The notes beneath the pieces were generated by a model. It saw only the letters and a program-made list of their open reading frames with translations. It searched no databases and was not told the origin of the DNA. A DNA stretch of 30,887 nucleotides, taken from contig JAHLJZ010000142.1 of the NCBI GenBank assembly GCA_025602915.1, forward strand, positions 1 to 30,887, given 5' to 3'. Positions 1 to 10,429 of this stretch are shown piece by piece (position 1 is the stretch's first letter; the number at the start of each line of letters is the position of its first letter). The DNA comes from Paraphysoderma sedebokerense. Taxonomy: Eukaryota; Blastocladiomycota; Physodermatomycetes; Physodermatales; Physodermataceae. The position numbers were made by a program, and so were the translations under genes.

Positions 1-604
1 TTAGCATCTTGGGCGGCATCTTTTTTAGCATCTTGGGCGGCATCTTTCTTTGCATCTTGTGTGCCATCTTTATTTGCATCCTGTGTGCCATCTTTTGCTG
101 CATCTTGCGTATTATCGTTTTTACTGTCTTGCGCGGCATCAGTTTTCACCGCCCCTTCTGCAGCTTGGTTACCAACTTCGGCTTTCTTTCCATTTTCAGG
201 AATCGATTGATTAGGAATGTATACTTCCGGCAAATTAGCCCCAGCTTCAGGTTCTTTGTTTTGGTTTGCCTCCTTTTGTTGCTCCTTTGCTTCGGATTTT
301 TGTTCTTCCATTTTCTTGGATTGATCGGTTCTGTCAACTCTTAAGGCGGAAGTAACCACTTTTTTTTCTGCAGGAACCGGCATAGGTACTGCTTCCGTAT
401 TTCCCAGTAAACTAGCTGCTTGTGGTGCCTATATTAAGATCTAATTAGCCTAAACCCCATGTTCGGTAACTGTAAGAGGCTAATAACCCATACCCAACGT
501 TTCACTAATGAATCCGATTCATGTCCCGACATTGGGATTCCGTCCGTTGACGAGGATAATAACAAGATAGCAAGAGCGGAACAAAACAATGCTTGACCCT
601 TCAT
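1..604 (-). CDS. Secreted repeat-rich protein, 5' part (runs off left edge)
   Basis: Two exons can be joined: 604–494 and 428–1, with a GT–AG intron 493–429 and phase 0 on both sides. The protein opens with a signal peptide (MKGQALFCSALAILLLSSS), then a Kex2-like LVKR site near residue 36. A charged, Glu/Gln/Lys-rich segment follows, and then a degenerate eight-residue repeat of the type KDAAQDAK or KDGTQDAN that is still running at base 1, so the 3' end lies outside. The layout (signal peptide, KR site, hydrophilic repeats) is the same as in the divergent secreted gene starting at 1848, and the two are head to head. The missing C-terminus may carry the same conserved domain as that neighbour, but this is inference. 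No enzymatic function can be assigned; a wall-associated or secreted role is likely. Confidence 0.8.
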
Positions 605-1847
605 TTTGATGACGACCTTTAGCGTGTGAAATTCTAAAAATGAGTCTACTTAAGTTTGCGGAAACATAAATGAATTTATATCGACGAAGAAGGGCGATGC
701 AATATTTCTGCTAATTTTGTTTTGAGTAGTACATATTAATTACTCACAATCTGATGTTATATTACAAATTAAGGGCCCCGTCCGTAGATTATTGTGTTAT
801 TTTCGCACCTGATTTCGAATGTTACCAACTTTGGTATTCGAGTTGGATGCTATTCATCAGATGTTACGCGAGTGGCCGCCCAAATGAAATCCATTGTTCT
901 GCCCAGTTGACTACTTCGAACTTAGGAGGTCCGAAGAAGTAGCATATGAATTTATATTCTTTCCATCGATGTTTGTATTCTTTCACTCTCCGGCAAACGT
1001 ATGTCGTATTTAATTAATACTATAGTTATATTATTTATGTAATTCGGCCTTGATTGGTGCAAATTACTACACATGACCAGAGTCCGAAAGGCTTCTCATT
1101 CGGTGTGCTCCTTGAACCTTTCAGAGTTGAACGGGAACGGCCAAATTGCATTTGATTTTGTCCTGTCTTGTTATAATTACTTGAATTAAAGTATCGCATA
1201 AATGATTGCTTAAATAATGATTAGTAAGTGCTTAAACAAATGGTTGAACACCAAAACCACTTAAAAACCGATTAAAGAAAGTATTGCTGAATTCGGGACC
1301 GCAGCGGATAGAGTATTGGTCACTAGGTACAGCACTCATCATGAATTTCCTATTCAGAACACAAACGCTTGCAATCGCATGCCGTGAAACCTCAAGCCTC
1401 TCCAGTTTTAAGAGTTGACGGATTGGACCGTTTCCACAATGATCGCGGATAATCAGAGTGCTAGCATGGGTCCAATGCCGAGTCTGCCACACGCACAATC
1501 TTAATTAAAAAATAACACGAAGAGAACTGGCTGCCAAACAATGGTTGTATTTACAATCTGTATATTACAACTCAAATTTTGTGGCATCATGTTATAATGC
1601 ACATTACAAAATCCATAACTTTGAGGTCAACGTTCGTCCAATCACAGAATGACTGGAAAAATTATCTATTCATCAGCAATATACGGCAACATAAAATTCC
1701 ATATTCCAAAAACGTGCTGTCGATATCGACACCGAATAAATAGAGCACCTTGGTACCGTCTAAACACATCTGTAAAATACTATACCAGTAGATACTTATA
1801 CATATTTCGTCGGTCATCTCATATACACCAACGACCAATCGACAACT
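605..1847. other. Divergent intergenic region
   Basis: This stretch of about 1.2 kb separates the start codons of two divergently transcribed secreted-protein genes and must hold both promoters. I see no convincing coding region. A minus-strand open frame at 1232–1498 has no ATG start and no recognisable motif. Short AT-rich tracts lie just upstream of 1848 (around 1775–1810). No repeat or RNA gene was recognised. Confidence 0.5.
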
Positions 1848-3650
1848 ATGAAGTCACCTCTCCTCATTTCGACGCTTCTCTTTTTGTTGTGTACCTTTGG
1901 TGCCAACCCCGCTCAGGCAGGCCTGATTAAACGACAAGAATGTGATCCCGAAGCCGGATGTAAAGTCAACTTTACTCCTCCCCCAGCTGTCATCGCTAAT
2001 GCCATTCCTGCTGGCGCACCAAAATTAATCAAGCGACAGGCAGAAGAATGTGATCCAGAAGCTGGATGTAAGAGACCTGAAGAATACGATCCACCACCAG
2101 CCATTATTGCTAAAGCAGTCGATGCTGCCCCGCTTGATCAGTTACCTGAAGTCCAATCTGCTGCCGAAGAACTTCCGCTTGAAACTGAATTAATCGGTTT
2201 GGTAAAAAAATTGATGAGACGACATACTTCAAGATTGGCTCGCAGAGATGTAAGTCTTAAATATTCTTATTCATCAAACGCGCATTATTGTCCGCATGAA
2301 ATTGACATCTTTATCCGAATAGCCTCAATACTATCAGCCAAAACAACAGCAGCAACCTCCACTCCAACCGGCTCAACCTGCGCAATGCCCTGTCCCCCCT
2401 GCTCAGCAACAACCAAAGGCAAACGAACCTCCAAAGCAGGAACAACCAACGGCTAACCAGCCTCCAAAACAAACTGCACCGATGCCACCTAAAAATAACA
2501 ATAACATGCCGGAGCAAAAGAAGCAAGAGCAACCCAAGGCTGACAACAAGATGCCCGAACAAAAGAAGCAAGAGCAACCCAAGGCTGATAACAAGATGCC
2601 CGAACAGAAGAAGCAAGAACAACCCAAGAATGCCTATCAAGCTCCAAATCAAGAAGCTCCGAAGCAGCAAGTTCCTCCAATGAATAATAATCAACCACCC
2701 AAACAACAAGTGCCTCCAATGAAAGATAACCAACCACCCAAACAACAAGTTCCTCCAATGAAGGATAACCAACCCCCACAACAGCCGCAACCAAAAGACG
2801 TCAAGGAACAACCTAAACAAAAGGCGCCCGAACAACCACAAGGAGTCTACCAACCACCTCCCCCACCCGCAAAGAAGGAAGATCAAAAAGCTCAAGTAGA
2901 CCCCAAGAAAGAAGATCCCAAGAAAGCAGACCCCAAGCAAGCTGTCGATGCAAAACAACCAGGACAAAAAGCAGGTGATGCCAAGGGCGGAGATGTAAAG
3001 GGAGCTGCACAAGATTCACTACAGTACGTACCTTCACATCAATTAACTTTGAAGCTGTTCAGTTGAGCTGACATGAAATCAATTTTAGAATCTTCAACAC
3101 TTTCTGTGATAATGCTGGTCTCGGTAAAGCTTTAGGCGACGGTTCTCAAAAGAAAACCCCAACCTGTTCCAGAACTATCCAAGGTGCAATCCCATCATTC
3201 GACCGTATGGTATCCACAATCATCACTTCACCTAATGCTGGAGCGACTGTGGCCGCGAAGAAAGCTTTAAAGGTTGAAGTCCGAACAAACAATCTTGATC
3301 TCGGGTTCTTCGAAGACCCCAACGCTCGTTACTACCAAACCCCACAAACACTCAATGGTCAAGGCATCATCGAAGGTCATCAACATATCACTGTTCAAAG
3401 ATTAACTGGTGTCGGTCAAAATGTCAACGCTCCCCCAGATGCTAGAACCGAAGCTTTGGCTTTCTTCAAAGGTCTTGACGATGACTCTCAAAACGGTATC
3501 CTTAGCGTCGAAATTCCAGCAGAAAACTTGGCTCAACCCGGTATCTATAGACTTTGTACCATCACTGGAACAAGAGGTCATCAACCCGTTTTGATGCCCG
3601 TTGCCCGCAGAGGTTCACAAGACGATTGTATTCGAATTACAGTTCAATAA
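1848..3650 (+). CDS. Secreted Pro/Gln-rich protein with Kex2-flanked repeats and a conserved fungal C-terminal domain
   Basis: Three exons, 1848–2249, 2323–3023 and 3089–3650, join in frame to give 554 aa; the second intron has a CTGAC branch site. A signal peptide (residues 1–24, ending NPAQA) is followed by two copies of a module: a LIKRQ dibasic site, then ECDPEAGCK, then a Pro/Ala stretch. More dibasic sites (KK, RR, RR) follow. The middle is low complexity: three 15-residue repeats starting MPEQKKQEQPKADNK and three 13-residue repeats around KQQVPPMKDNQ. The last 170 residues or so form a compact domain (STIITSPNAGATV, GHQHITVQ, PVLMPVARRG, DDC). It resembles a secreted fungal family often mislabelled 'ribosomal protein s17' in basidiomycete genomes; this is recalled, not searched. 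A cell-wall or secreted role is likely and the biochemical function is unknown. An AATAAA lies just after the stop. Confidence 0.85.
2506..2640 (+). repeat. 45-bp coding minisatellite, three units
   Basis: Three consecutive 45-bp units encode MPEQKKQEQPKADNK or a close variant. Units 1 and 2 are almost identical in DNA, and unit 3 diverges at its end. They lie within the Pro/Gln-rich middle of the secreted protein. Confidence 0.85.
2663..2778 (+). repeat. 39-bp coding repeat, three units
   Basis: Three near-identical 39-bp units encode the motif KQQVPPMKDNQPP, with NNN replacing KDN in the first. They follow the 45-bp repeats in the same exon. Length polymorphism between strains would be expected here. 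Confidence 0.75.
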
Positions 3651-4036
3651 CTTTCAGATAAATAAATATATAACAAAGAATTTTAAAGTAAATATGTAAA
3701 ATAAATTGTATATGACTCAAATTTTTATTGTAATACAAAAACATATAATAAATACAAAGAATCTACTATATTTTATCCCCAATTCCTCTTTTCGAAAGCA
3801 ACGGAAATGAATATCTTATAATATTCGATGTGCCCAGAAATTCAGAATTCAGAAATTCATAGTTCTTGTGCTGGCCAAATTCGCAATCTTTTTGTGTGGC
3901 ATGAGTCATTGATGGAAGCCGTTGCCGCGATAATTTGAATTTTTCAATCGCTTAAATTCCGTCGCTGCAGCACTGACGATAATTTTTACTTTTTCTACAT
4001 TGCGGTTGCATAACTATAAACTATTCTATACATATA
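3651..4036. other. Intergenic region with polyadenylation signal
   Basis: An AATAAA at 3661–3666, eleven bases past the stop of the secreted-protein gene, is a plausible poly(A) signal, and the surrounding bases are strongly AT-rich. The rest should hold the promoter of the ornithine acetyltransferase gene. Nothing else was recognised. Confidence 0.5.
3661..3666 (+). promoter_or_regulatory. Polyadenylation signal AATAAA
   Basis: It lies 11 nt after the stop codon of the 554-aa secreted protein gene, in an AT-rich stretch. Confidence 0.5.
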
Positions 4037-5749
4037 ATGATACCGTCTACACATCTGAGCATTTCTGTGAAATCCTTGCTCAAAGTGAATCCTCAAATTT
4101 CATTCCGAGTTGTAATTTCGAAAAGATTCAAATCTACCGGCCCCACCCCGCAACATCGACTGAAATACATATCGCCCGATGCTTCAATCCCTATAGGCTT
4201 TAGGCTAGCAGGAATCTCATCTGGAGTGAAAAAAGAAGGGAAAGATCTCACTCTCATCACCTCGGCTCATCCAGCTACAGCAGCTGCAACCTTTACCACA
4301 AATCTATTCTCGGCTGCTCCGGTTCTAGTGTCAAAGTCGGTTTTGAACTTGTCGCATTCAGAGGACATCTACCATGTCGTAATCAACAGCGGCTGTGCCA
4401 ATGCTTGTACTGGGGAGAAGGGAGTTGACGATGCTTGGGAAATGGTCAAGTGTACCGATCAACTGATGGGTAGCCAAGATAGAGAACCGAGTACTTTAGT
4501 GATGAGTACTGGCGTTATCGGACAGCACTTGCAGATGGGAAAGATAAAAACTGGTATCAAAGATGCCATAAAGAACCTGGGTAACACTTATCATCATGTC
4601 AAAGATGCTGCCGAAGGCATCATGACGACCGACACTTTCCCAAAGTTCATGTCTAGAAAATGTCGACTGCCAAGTGGAGTAGAATACACTCTCCTTGGTA
4701 TCTGTAAAGGTCTGATATATTTGACTGTTTTTTGTTACGCTTCTTTTGCCGCTGACTTCTCTACCCAATATGCTTTTGAATACATTTTGATTGAATAAGG
4801 GGCCGGAATGATTCATCCGAACATGAGAGTTCATGTTCCGACAAAGCATGCGACCATGTTAGCAACCATTCTAACCGATCTATCAGTTGATGTTCATCCT
4901 TTGCAAACGGCTTTGGAGTACTCAGTGGATAGAAGTTTTAATTCTGTGTCGGTCGACGGTGATACTAGCACGTAAGTACCATTGAGGACGATTAACACAA
5001 GGCATCCCATTTGTATTTAACAGTTTGTTTTCAAATTGGTAGTAATGATACGGTAGCTATCCTTGCAAATGGCGGAATCCATCATTTAGAGGGTCAAGAA
5101 TCTTTACCCAAACCAGTTATTGAGGACTCGACTTCCAGAGATTTTGTCGCTTTCCGAAATGACTTGACCGATTTTTCAACTTCATTGGCACAGCTGATTC
5201 CCAGGGACGGTGAAGGGGCCACAAAATTTGTAACAGTTCAAGTCACTGTATGTTGTTTATTCATGGCTATGTATGGGTGATTTGACTGACTAATATTTTG
5301 GCGGAACTTAGGGAGCCCCGACTTATCAACTGGCCAAACAAATAGCTTCTTCGGTATCCACTTCCGCTCTTGTTAAAACTGCTTTCCACGGAGAGGATGC
5401 CAATTGGGGAAGGTAACAGTTGCCCGGTTATCCCATATGATTTCTTCATTATGTAATTTTCTGACCATACGATTACATTAGAATTCTTTGTGCCGTCGGT
5501 TATACCCCTGCCGCTTCCAATCTTAATCCTCAGCACATTAATCTATACCTTTCTTCAGCAGATGACACTCTGCACTTGGTGTCACATGGCCGTCCGCACG
5601 AAATTGACGAGGATAGAGCGAGCAAAATTCTTAAGAATGAAGATTTCACAATCCGCGTTGAATTGGGGGCTGGGAAGGAAAAGGCCACGTACTGGACTTG
5701 TGACTTCAGCGAAGAGTATGTGAAAATCAATGGGGACTATCGAAGCTAG
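4037..5749 (+). CDS. ARG7: Mitochondrial glutamate N-acetyltransferase / ornithine acetyltransferase (ArgJ family)
   Basis: Five exons (4037–4709, 4800–4971, 5043–5247, 5312–5412, 5482–5749) join in frame to 472 aa and end in the family's typical DYRS. The enzyme moves acetyl groups from acetylornithine to glutamate in the cyclic arginine pathway of the mitochondrial matrix. The N-terminus is basic, Ser-rich and lacks acidic residues, as in a mitochondrial presequence. Family motifs present are [58 protein letters not shown] and EDANWGR. The autocleavage motif usually read as HPNMATML is here interrupted by eight residues (234–241), so the nucleophile should be Thr243. The precursor would be cut there into alpha and beta chains. 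Phases at all four introns agree with the protein alignment from memory. Confidence 0.96.
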
Positions 5750-6303
5750 TACAAGCGATGAACTTGCATATTGGATAATATTGATTTGTAATGGGATTGT
5801 TAATAATGAATTCGAAAATTGCGACAGTGTTGAACTATTTACAATTCACTTATTGATGTCTCTGTTTATTATGCACTTTAAATTTTTATTTTCTATCCGG
5901 CCCTTCATATAGTGACATCAGCTTGCCTTTCGGTGGTAATAATGGTAAAGCTGCACCAACCGGAAATGACATCCGTGCACTGAAATTATGAAGAGAGGGC
6001 AAGTTGTGGCTGCGAGGTTGGCTTCATCGTCCAGTCTTTTCTGCTCAAGTTTCCCGCCGACATAATTCATCGTCACCTCATGCGGCTTGCAGAGATAAGC
6101 CTTTAAGTGTTGGTGGCGGAAACCCAAAACGCGTCCGTAAAGCCTTTTTTTGATCCACAATATTCAGTCTATAATGAATTTTTGGTGTGGACGGTACCCT
6201 TGGACTGTACTTTAAATGCCAGTCAGTTAATCTCAATTTCAGTCATTGCTAATCGTTGAGCTAAATTATCCACTATCTTTGTTCGTCCTTTGTGTCGTTA
6301 AGC
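5750..6303. other. Intergenic region upstream of the first SOD-like gene
   Basis: About 550 bp between tandem plus-strand genes. Open frames here (for example minus strand 5918–6160) lack ATG starts or recognisable motifs. The last part is pyrimidine-rich, consistent with a fungal promoter or leader. No repeat or RNA gene was seen. Confidence 0.4.
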
Positions 6304-7326
6304 ATGCTTCCGCTATCAAATCTGATACTACTCACACTCTTCATTACGTCTTTCGCAAATGCATCTCCACAAAATCCAGTCAAAACACCGGCTCCGAAGC
6401 GAAAAAGTATGGTCGCACTCTGTGCCAGTCAGGGAATGGTTAGGCAATGCGGTGACTGCCAGCAAAGAAAAAATCAAGTCTATGTTGCAAAACTGAGAGG
6501 TCCGGACGGCAGAGATTTTAACAGCACAGTAATGGTCCGTCCCGCTTGTAATGCAAAAGGACAGCAATTCGGTTTGAGAGTGAAAGTCAGAGTCCGAAAT
6601 TTCACCCCGAATGCTCAATACGGTTACCACATACACAACGTGCCGGTTCCAGCAGACGGCAATTGCGCAAATACAGGTAAGATTTTGTCATTGATATTGG
6701 CTTGAGTATTACGAAACAACTTCCTAACTTCATTTACACTTTTGACAATAGGCGGTCATTTTAACCCGACAAATATAAATTACAACGTCTCACGCCCAGT
6801 ATTCGGTGATTTCAGAACCTTTGAAATAGGTTGGTACAATGTGCACAGGTAATCGTATGACATTTCACACAAAGCTAACAGGTGTTTCTTCTTACCTATA
6901 GGTGATATTGGAGGTAAATTCGGGGCTGCCAATACAACTGTCAATGGAACATTTAGAACAGCTTATGTCGATTGCTCTTTGTGCCTTGAAGATGTCCAAA
7001 GGAATTCTGTCGTCTTTCATCTGAATCCTGCAGGCACAAGAGCTGCTTGCGCCAACTTTGCCCTAAGAGCACCCAAGCAAAATCCTCAAAATCCTCAAAA
7101 TCCACAAAATCCACAAAACCCGCAGAACCCACAGAACCCTCAGAATCCACAGAACCCACAAAATCCGCAAACTCCACCTCCTCCTCCGCCACCGCAAGGT
7201 TCAAGTCCACAGGCTGGTCAAACAACTACCGATCCAAGCCCTGTTCGCAGCAGCGCAGTTCAAGAGAAGATGAACTTTGCATGGATCGGAGTTATGGCAG
7301 CTATTTCTTGGTCACTAATTTATTAA
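6304..7326 (+). CDS. GPI-anchored Cu-only superoxide dismutase-like protein (copy 1)
   Basis: Three exons, 6304–6676, 6752–6829 and 6902–7326, give 291 aa. The ATG at 6304 puts a signal peptide at residues 1–20 (ending SFANA), followed by a KRK dibasic site near residue 33. The SOD-like domain has the Cu ligands expected for the fungal Sod5-type family: His109 and His111 (YHIH), His127 (GGHFNP) and His190 (SVVFHLNP), then ACANF. The segment that carries the Zn ligands in Cu/Zn enzymes is short and has none of them, which points to a Cu-only enzyme. Ten NPQ repeats and a Pro tract form a stalk, and a hydrophobic tail suggests a GPI anchor. The likely role is extracellular superoxide dismutation at the cell wall. 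The second copy lies 764 bp downstream. Confidence 0.9.
7081..7170 (+). repeat. (NPQ)10 coding repeat
   Basis: Ten consecutive 9-bp units encode Asn-Pro-Gln. Codon third positions vary (cct, cca, ccg, caa, cag), so the tract is not a freshly slipped microsatellite and the peptide pattern appears to be kept. It is the stalk between the SOD-like domain and the GPI tail. Confidence 0.9.
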
Positions 7327-8090
7327 AACCGTACCCACTGTTACCTATAGTTTCTGGTAAACATTTAAAACTATATTTTTTTTAATAATTTAATCTAAAT
7401 ACATAATAATGTAATGCTTGTATTATAAACTTCTTGTATAGTATTTGTGACTATTCAATTTGTTAAATATAATTATGAGGGACAAATCAAATGTCAAAAC
7501 AGTAGGAATTAAGTATTCCTTAAATTTCTTTCAAAAGTAAATATTTTTGATACTTAAAACTGTATCTCGCAGATTCGCAATCCAATGAGTAGTTTACCTG
7601 CGAGAATTTGGGCGCCTTGAGCCAATCTGTTATTCATTAATGTTCCGTCTTTATTAGAATAATCCAGATATACTTTTTTTGTGGTGCGATTGCATTTTGC
7701 CATTAGAAACGTTTAGGCAAAATAATTGGTGCTCAAAAATCCTAAGAAATTCCAGTAGAAATCCCTTTCTGTATGGTGGGGCGGTATATTCGTAATATTG
7801 CCAATTGTTTATGATTTCTACAAATTCAGACAGAAGCTTACTAATAAGCAAGACAATGGTCAAGTGAACCGACCAGAAGAAATTAATTAAAAATGGTCAC
7901 AAGAATTCTGCAGCGGTTCTTGACTGAACCACCAAGCCTTACAGGTGCCCGCATGCATTTAGCACCGAGTACCCGCCACCTCGCAGCGTTGGAATTTGGA
8001 AAGTCAAAGCAGCTAGCATTAAAAGCCGCCCCCCGCCGGTCATTTTATACTCAAAGACACACTTCATTTTTCGTACAATAGTCAATCAAT
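7327..8090. other. Intergenic region between the tandem SOD-like genes
   Basis: About 760 bp, very AT-rich just after the first gene (7370–7460), where poly(A) signals are likely. A TATA-like stretch at about 8043–8050 lies some 40 bp upstream of the second gene's ATG. The open frames seen (minus 7654–7863, plus 7893–8081) show no motif and are not called. Confidence 0.45.
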
Positions 8091-9035
8091 ATGGGCATAA
8101 AACATCTATTGCCGCTTACAACCATTATTGTTGCTTTATCGATCTCGTCGGTACATTCTCAATATCGCTCCACTCCAGACAGCACAACTATCGCGGCACA
8201 GCCAAGCACTACAACTGCGGCTTACCCTCAACAATCTATGCCTACCAATTATCCGAGAAACGATAATCCCGGTCACGGAAGTCCGGGTGAGGGAAAGCCA
8301 GGCACGGATCAAGAATGCACCGGAAAATCGAAGTCATGGGTCGCAGTCTTCAAAGGTCCCATTTCGGATAAAAATCAGTCAGAGAGCTCAGTAGCTTTCC
8401 GCGATGCTTGCGATGGAAATGTTAAAAAAGGTGTAGAAGTAATTGTCAATATCGCTCAATTCAATGCCTCATTGGATTACAGTTATCATATCCACCAACT
8501 GGCGGTTCCCGCCAATGGATCCTGCAATGCCACGGCAGGCCACTACAACCCTAAGAATATCAATTACACGGTGACACCGCCCACACCAAAGAAATTGGAA
8601 ACCTACGAACTCGGTAAGACCAATTTTTTGATTATCAAAGTCGGCTCGTTTCAGAAAACTAACTGATGTCATCAAATTTCAGGTGATCTCTCCGGGAAGC
8701 ATGGTCCGGCGAAAACTAATGCAGAAGGATCCTACCAAGTGAAATACATCGATCCGCTTTTGAATTTATCTGACCTAGAAGGCCGATCAATTGTATTTCA
8801 TACTCAACCAAACAATATCCGCGTTGCATGTGGAAATATATTACCACAAAATGAATCAGATACGGTATTGCCGAAACCACAAGACAGTGACAAGAACCCA
8901 GAACAATCTCAAGCTCCTAAACCTGTGGATAACACAGGGACCAATTCGATACCAGTGGTCAGCAGTGCAACGAACGGAAACTCAAAGAGTTACATATTAT
9001 CCTTAATTGTGGTGTTGGGTGTAGCAGCATTGTAA
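8091..9035 (+). CDS. GPI-anchored Cu-only superoxide dismutase-like protein (copy 2)
   Basis: Two exons, 8091–8613 and 8683–9035, give 291 aa. A signal peptide (residues 1–23, ending SVHS) is followed by a Ser/Thr/Pro-rich, probably O-glycosylated segment. The SOD-like domain keeps His133 and His135 (YHIH), His151 (AGHYNP) and His214 (SIVFHTQP), the four Cu ligands of the Sod5-like group, with no obvious Zn site. ELGDLSGKHG matches the same region of copy 1, and the intron splitting that glycine codon is at the same place in both genes. This copy lacks the first intron of copy 1 and has an acidic, Pro-rich linker in place of the NPQ stalk. The tail is hydrophobic (YILSLIVVLGVAAL), consistent with GPI anchoring. 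An AATAAA sits at 9123–9128. The pair is a diverged tandem duplication. Confidence 0.9.
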
Positions 9036-9572
9036 GATAGTTTTAAAACTCTTGAGGATTTAAAACCTAGTTAATAACACTATGTACAATAACGGTACAT
9101 ACATTACCGACTTTGTAAGTTAAATAAAGTAATAAGATACGAAAAGTAATCATATTGCCACAGATATCACACATCGAAAGATTCATTATTATGTTAGATG
9201 AAAATGCTACTTTCATATTACAACGTCGATGCAGTCGTTATTAAAGACTATGTGGAGAATCAACGTTCGATTAAAATTCACTCAGCTAATTCGACTGTTG
9301 TTCTTTTGCTCTTCAAAATTTTGCAGGCTTCCGCTGTAATGTAGATGAACACTGAAATCGACGATCATTTTTGCGCGGGTTATGACATCATGAACGAGAT
9401 CGGTTCTATACTTAAAAATCTTAGCAGTGCTAACTCTTCAGGCAGACATCGCTAATAACATATACAGAAGCGCTACTGCTATTCAAGTAAATTTGTTATA
9501 ATCCTAATTCTTGAACACGAAATTTCATCATACGTTGTATTACTACAGTTCAGATCATTCACAACTTTGAAG
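9036..9572. other. Intergenic region with polyadenylation signal
   Basis: An AATAAA at 9123–9128 probably ends the second SOD-like transcript. The remaining 440 bp or so carry no recognisable coding or RNA feature and should include the promoter of the small gene starting at 9573. Confidence 0.45.
9123..9128 (+). promoter_or_regulatory. Polyadenylation signal AATAAA
   Basis: It lies about 90 nt after the stop codon of the second SOD-like gene. Confidence 0.5.
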
Positions 9573-10227
9573 ATGGACAATATCAGACAAGCAGCATCTA
9601 ACATGGTCTTTGCAGTAAGTGGAGTGAAGACACCAGCGTTTGTATCTTCCCTTTATTACGTTATATTTTCTCTACACTTCCGCTTTCATTGTTGTTAGCA
9701 CCGACGAAGGACCGCGCGAATTGATGTTCAATAACCTAATGCATTAACGATTTCGGTTTGCACTTTTTTTTTCTCTTTTGTTGTCTGACAAATTTAGAAC
9801 CAGCGAACAAAATCAAAACACTCAGACTACAAACACTGACAGTGCTGCCGCAAAAACAGCTGGTGCCGCTGAATCACGATCCGCACAAAATTTAACAGAC
9901 AAGACTCAAACAGGTACTTCATCGCTCATCGGGGGTACTGATGGAAAGGGTACTGAATTAATGGTAAGATGTTTTGACTCTAGTAGTTTAGCGGAGTCAG
10001 AATTCTGGTTTCCGGTTAGCTAATAATGCTCGCCGGACGAAACCTCCTCCAGATTCTTGCTCGAAAATAGAGGAAGGCGAACAGCTAACCATACTCTTTT
10101 CACATAAAACATGTAGCATGACCTTGCCAAAGCATCCAGAGAAGGGCTCACCGTTGAGGATATTAGGGAGGATCAAGTTCCGTACGATCCCATCACTTCT
10201 ACGGTGAAAAAAATATTTCGTTCTTGA
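9573..10227 (+). CDS. Small orphan protein, Thr/Ala/Gln-rich
   Basis: Proposed exons are 9573–9637, 9798–9963 and 10117–10227, giving 113 aa. The last two exons are well supported: clean GT–AG borders, matching phases and an AATAAA at 10307–10312. The first junction is uncertain. The best-looking donor (GTAAGT after 9614) puts exon 2 out of frame, while a GTTTGT donor after 9637 keeps it open. The protein begins MDNIRQAASNMVFA, passes through a hydrophilic Gln/Thr/Ala-rich middle and ends with an ordered-looking segment (LAKASREGLTVEDIREDQVP) and IFRS. There is no signal peptide or membrane segment. I do not recognise the family. It could be a small mitochondrial or stress protein, but nothing in the sequence proves it. 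Confidence 0.5.
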
Positions 10228-10306
10228 GCATTTCTCGATTTAGTCATGACGGAATTATAATGTTCTTCAGTTGAAATCAATCCTTTTGTATTTTGTTGTC
10301 TTTGTA

Positions 10307-10312
10307 AATAAA
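10307..10312 (+). promoter_or_regulatory. Polyadenylation signal AATAAA
   Basis: It lies 80 nt after the stop of the small orphan gene and before the complex I subunit start. Confidence 0.5.
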
Positions 10313-10429
10313 AATGTGAAAATATAATGAAACTTTTTGGATAGTGAGTGCGTCTTTGGAACCAAGTGTCGCTTGAAACTTGATCTCGAAAAATTTTTTT
10401 CGCAACCCTCATCTTTGACGATTTATACA

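Noticed and set aside
9-344. Plus-strand hydrophobic open frame rich in Ile/Leu/Cys at the left edge
   Set aside because: It is the antisense of the KDAAQDAK-type coding repeats of the minus-strand secreted protein; the minus frame has a signal peptide and a consistent intron.
1232-1498. Minus-strand 88-codon open frame in the divergent promoter
   Set aside because: No ATG, no recognised motif and no splice partner that extends it.
2311-3012. Long minus-strand Leu/Trp-rich frame that looks like a membrane protein
   Set aside because: Antisense shadow of the Pro/Gln/Lys repeats of the 554-aa secreted protein.
5918-6160. Minus-strand open frame upstream of the SOD-like gene
   Set aside because: No ATG start and no domain; probably chance in non-coding DNA.
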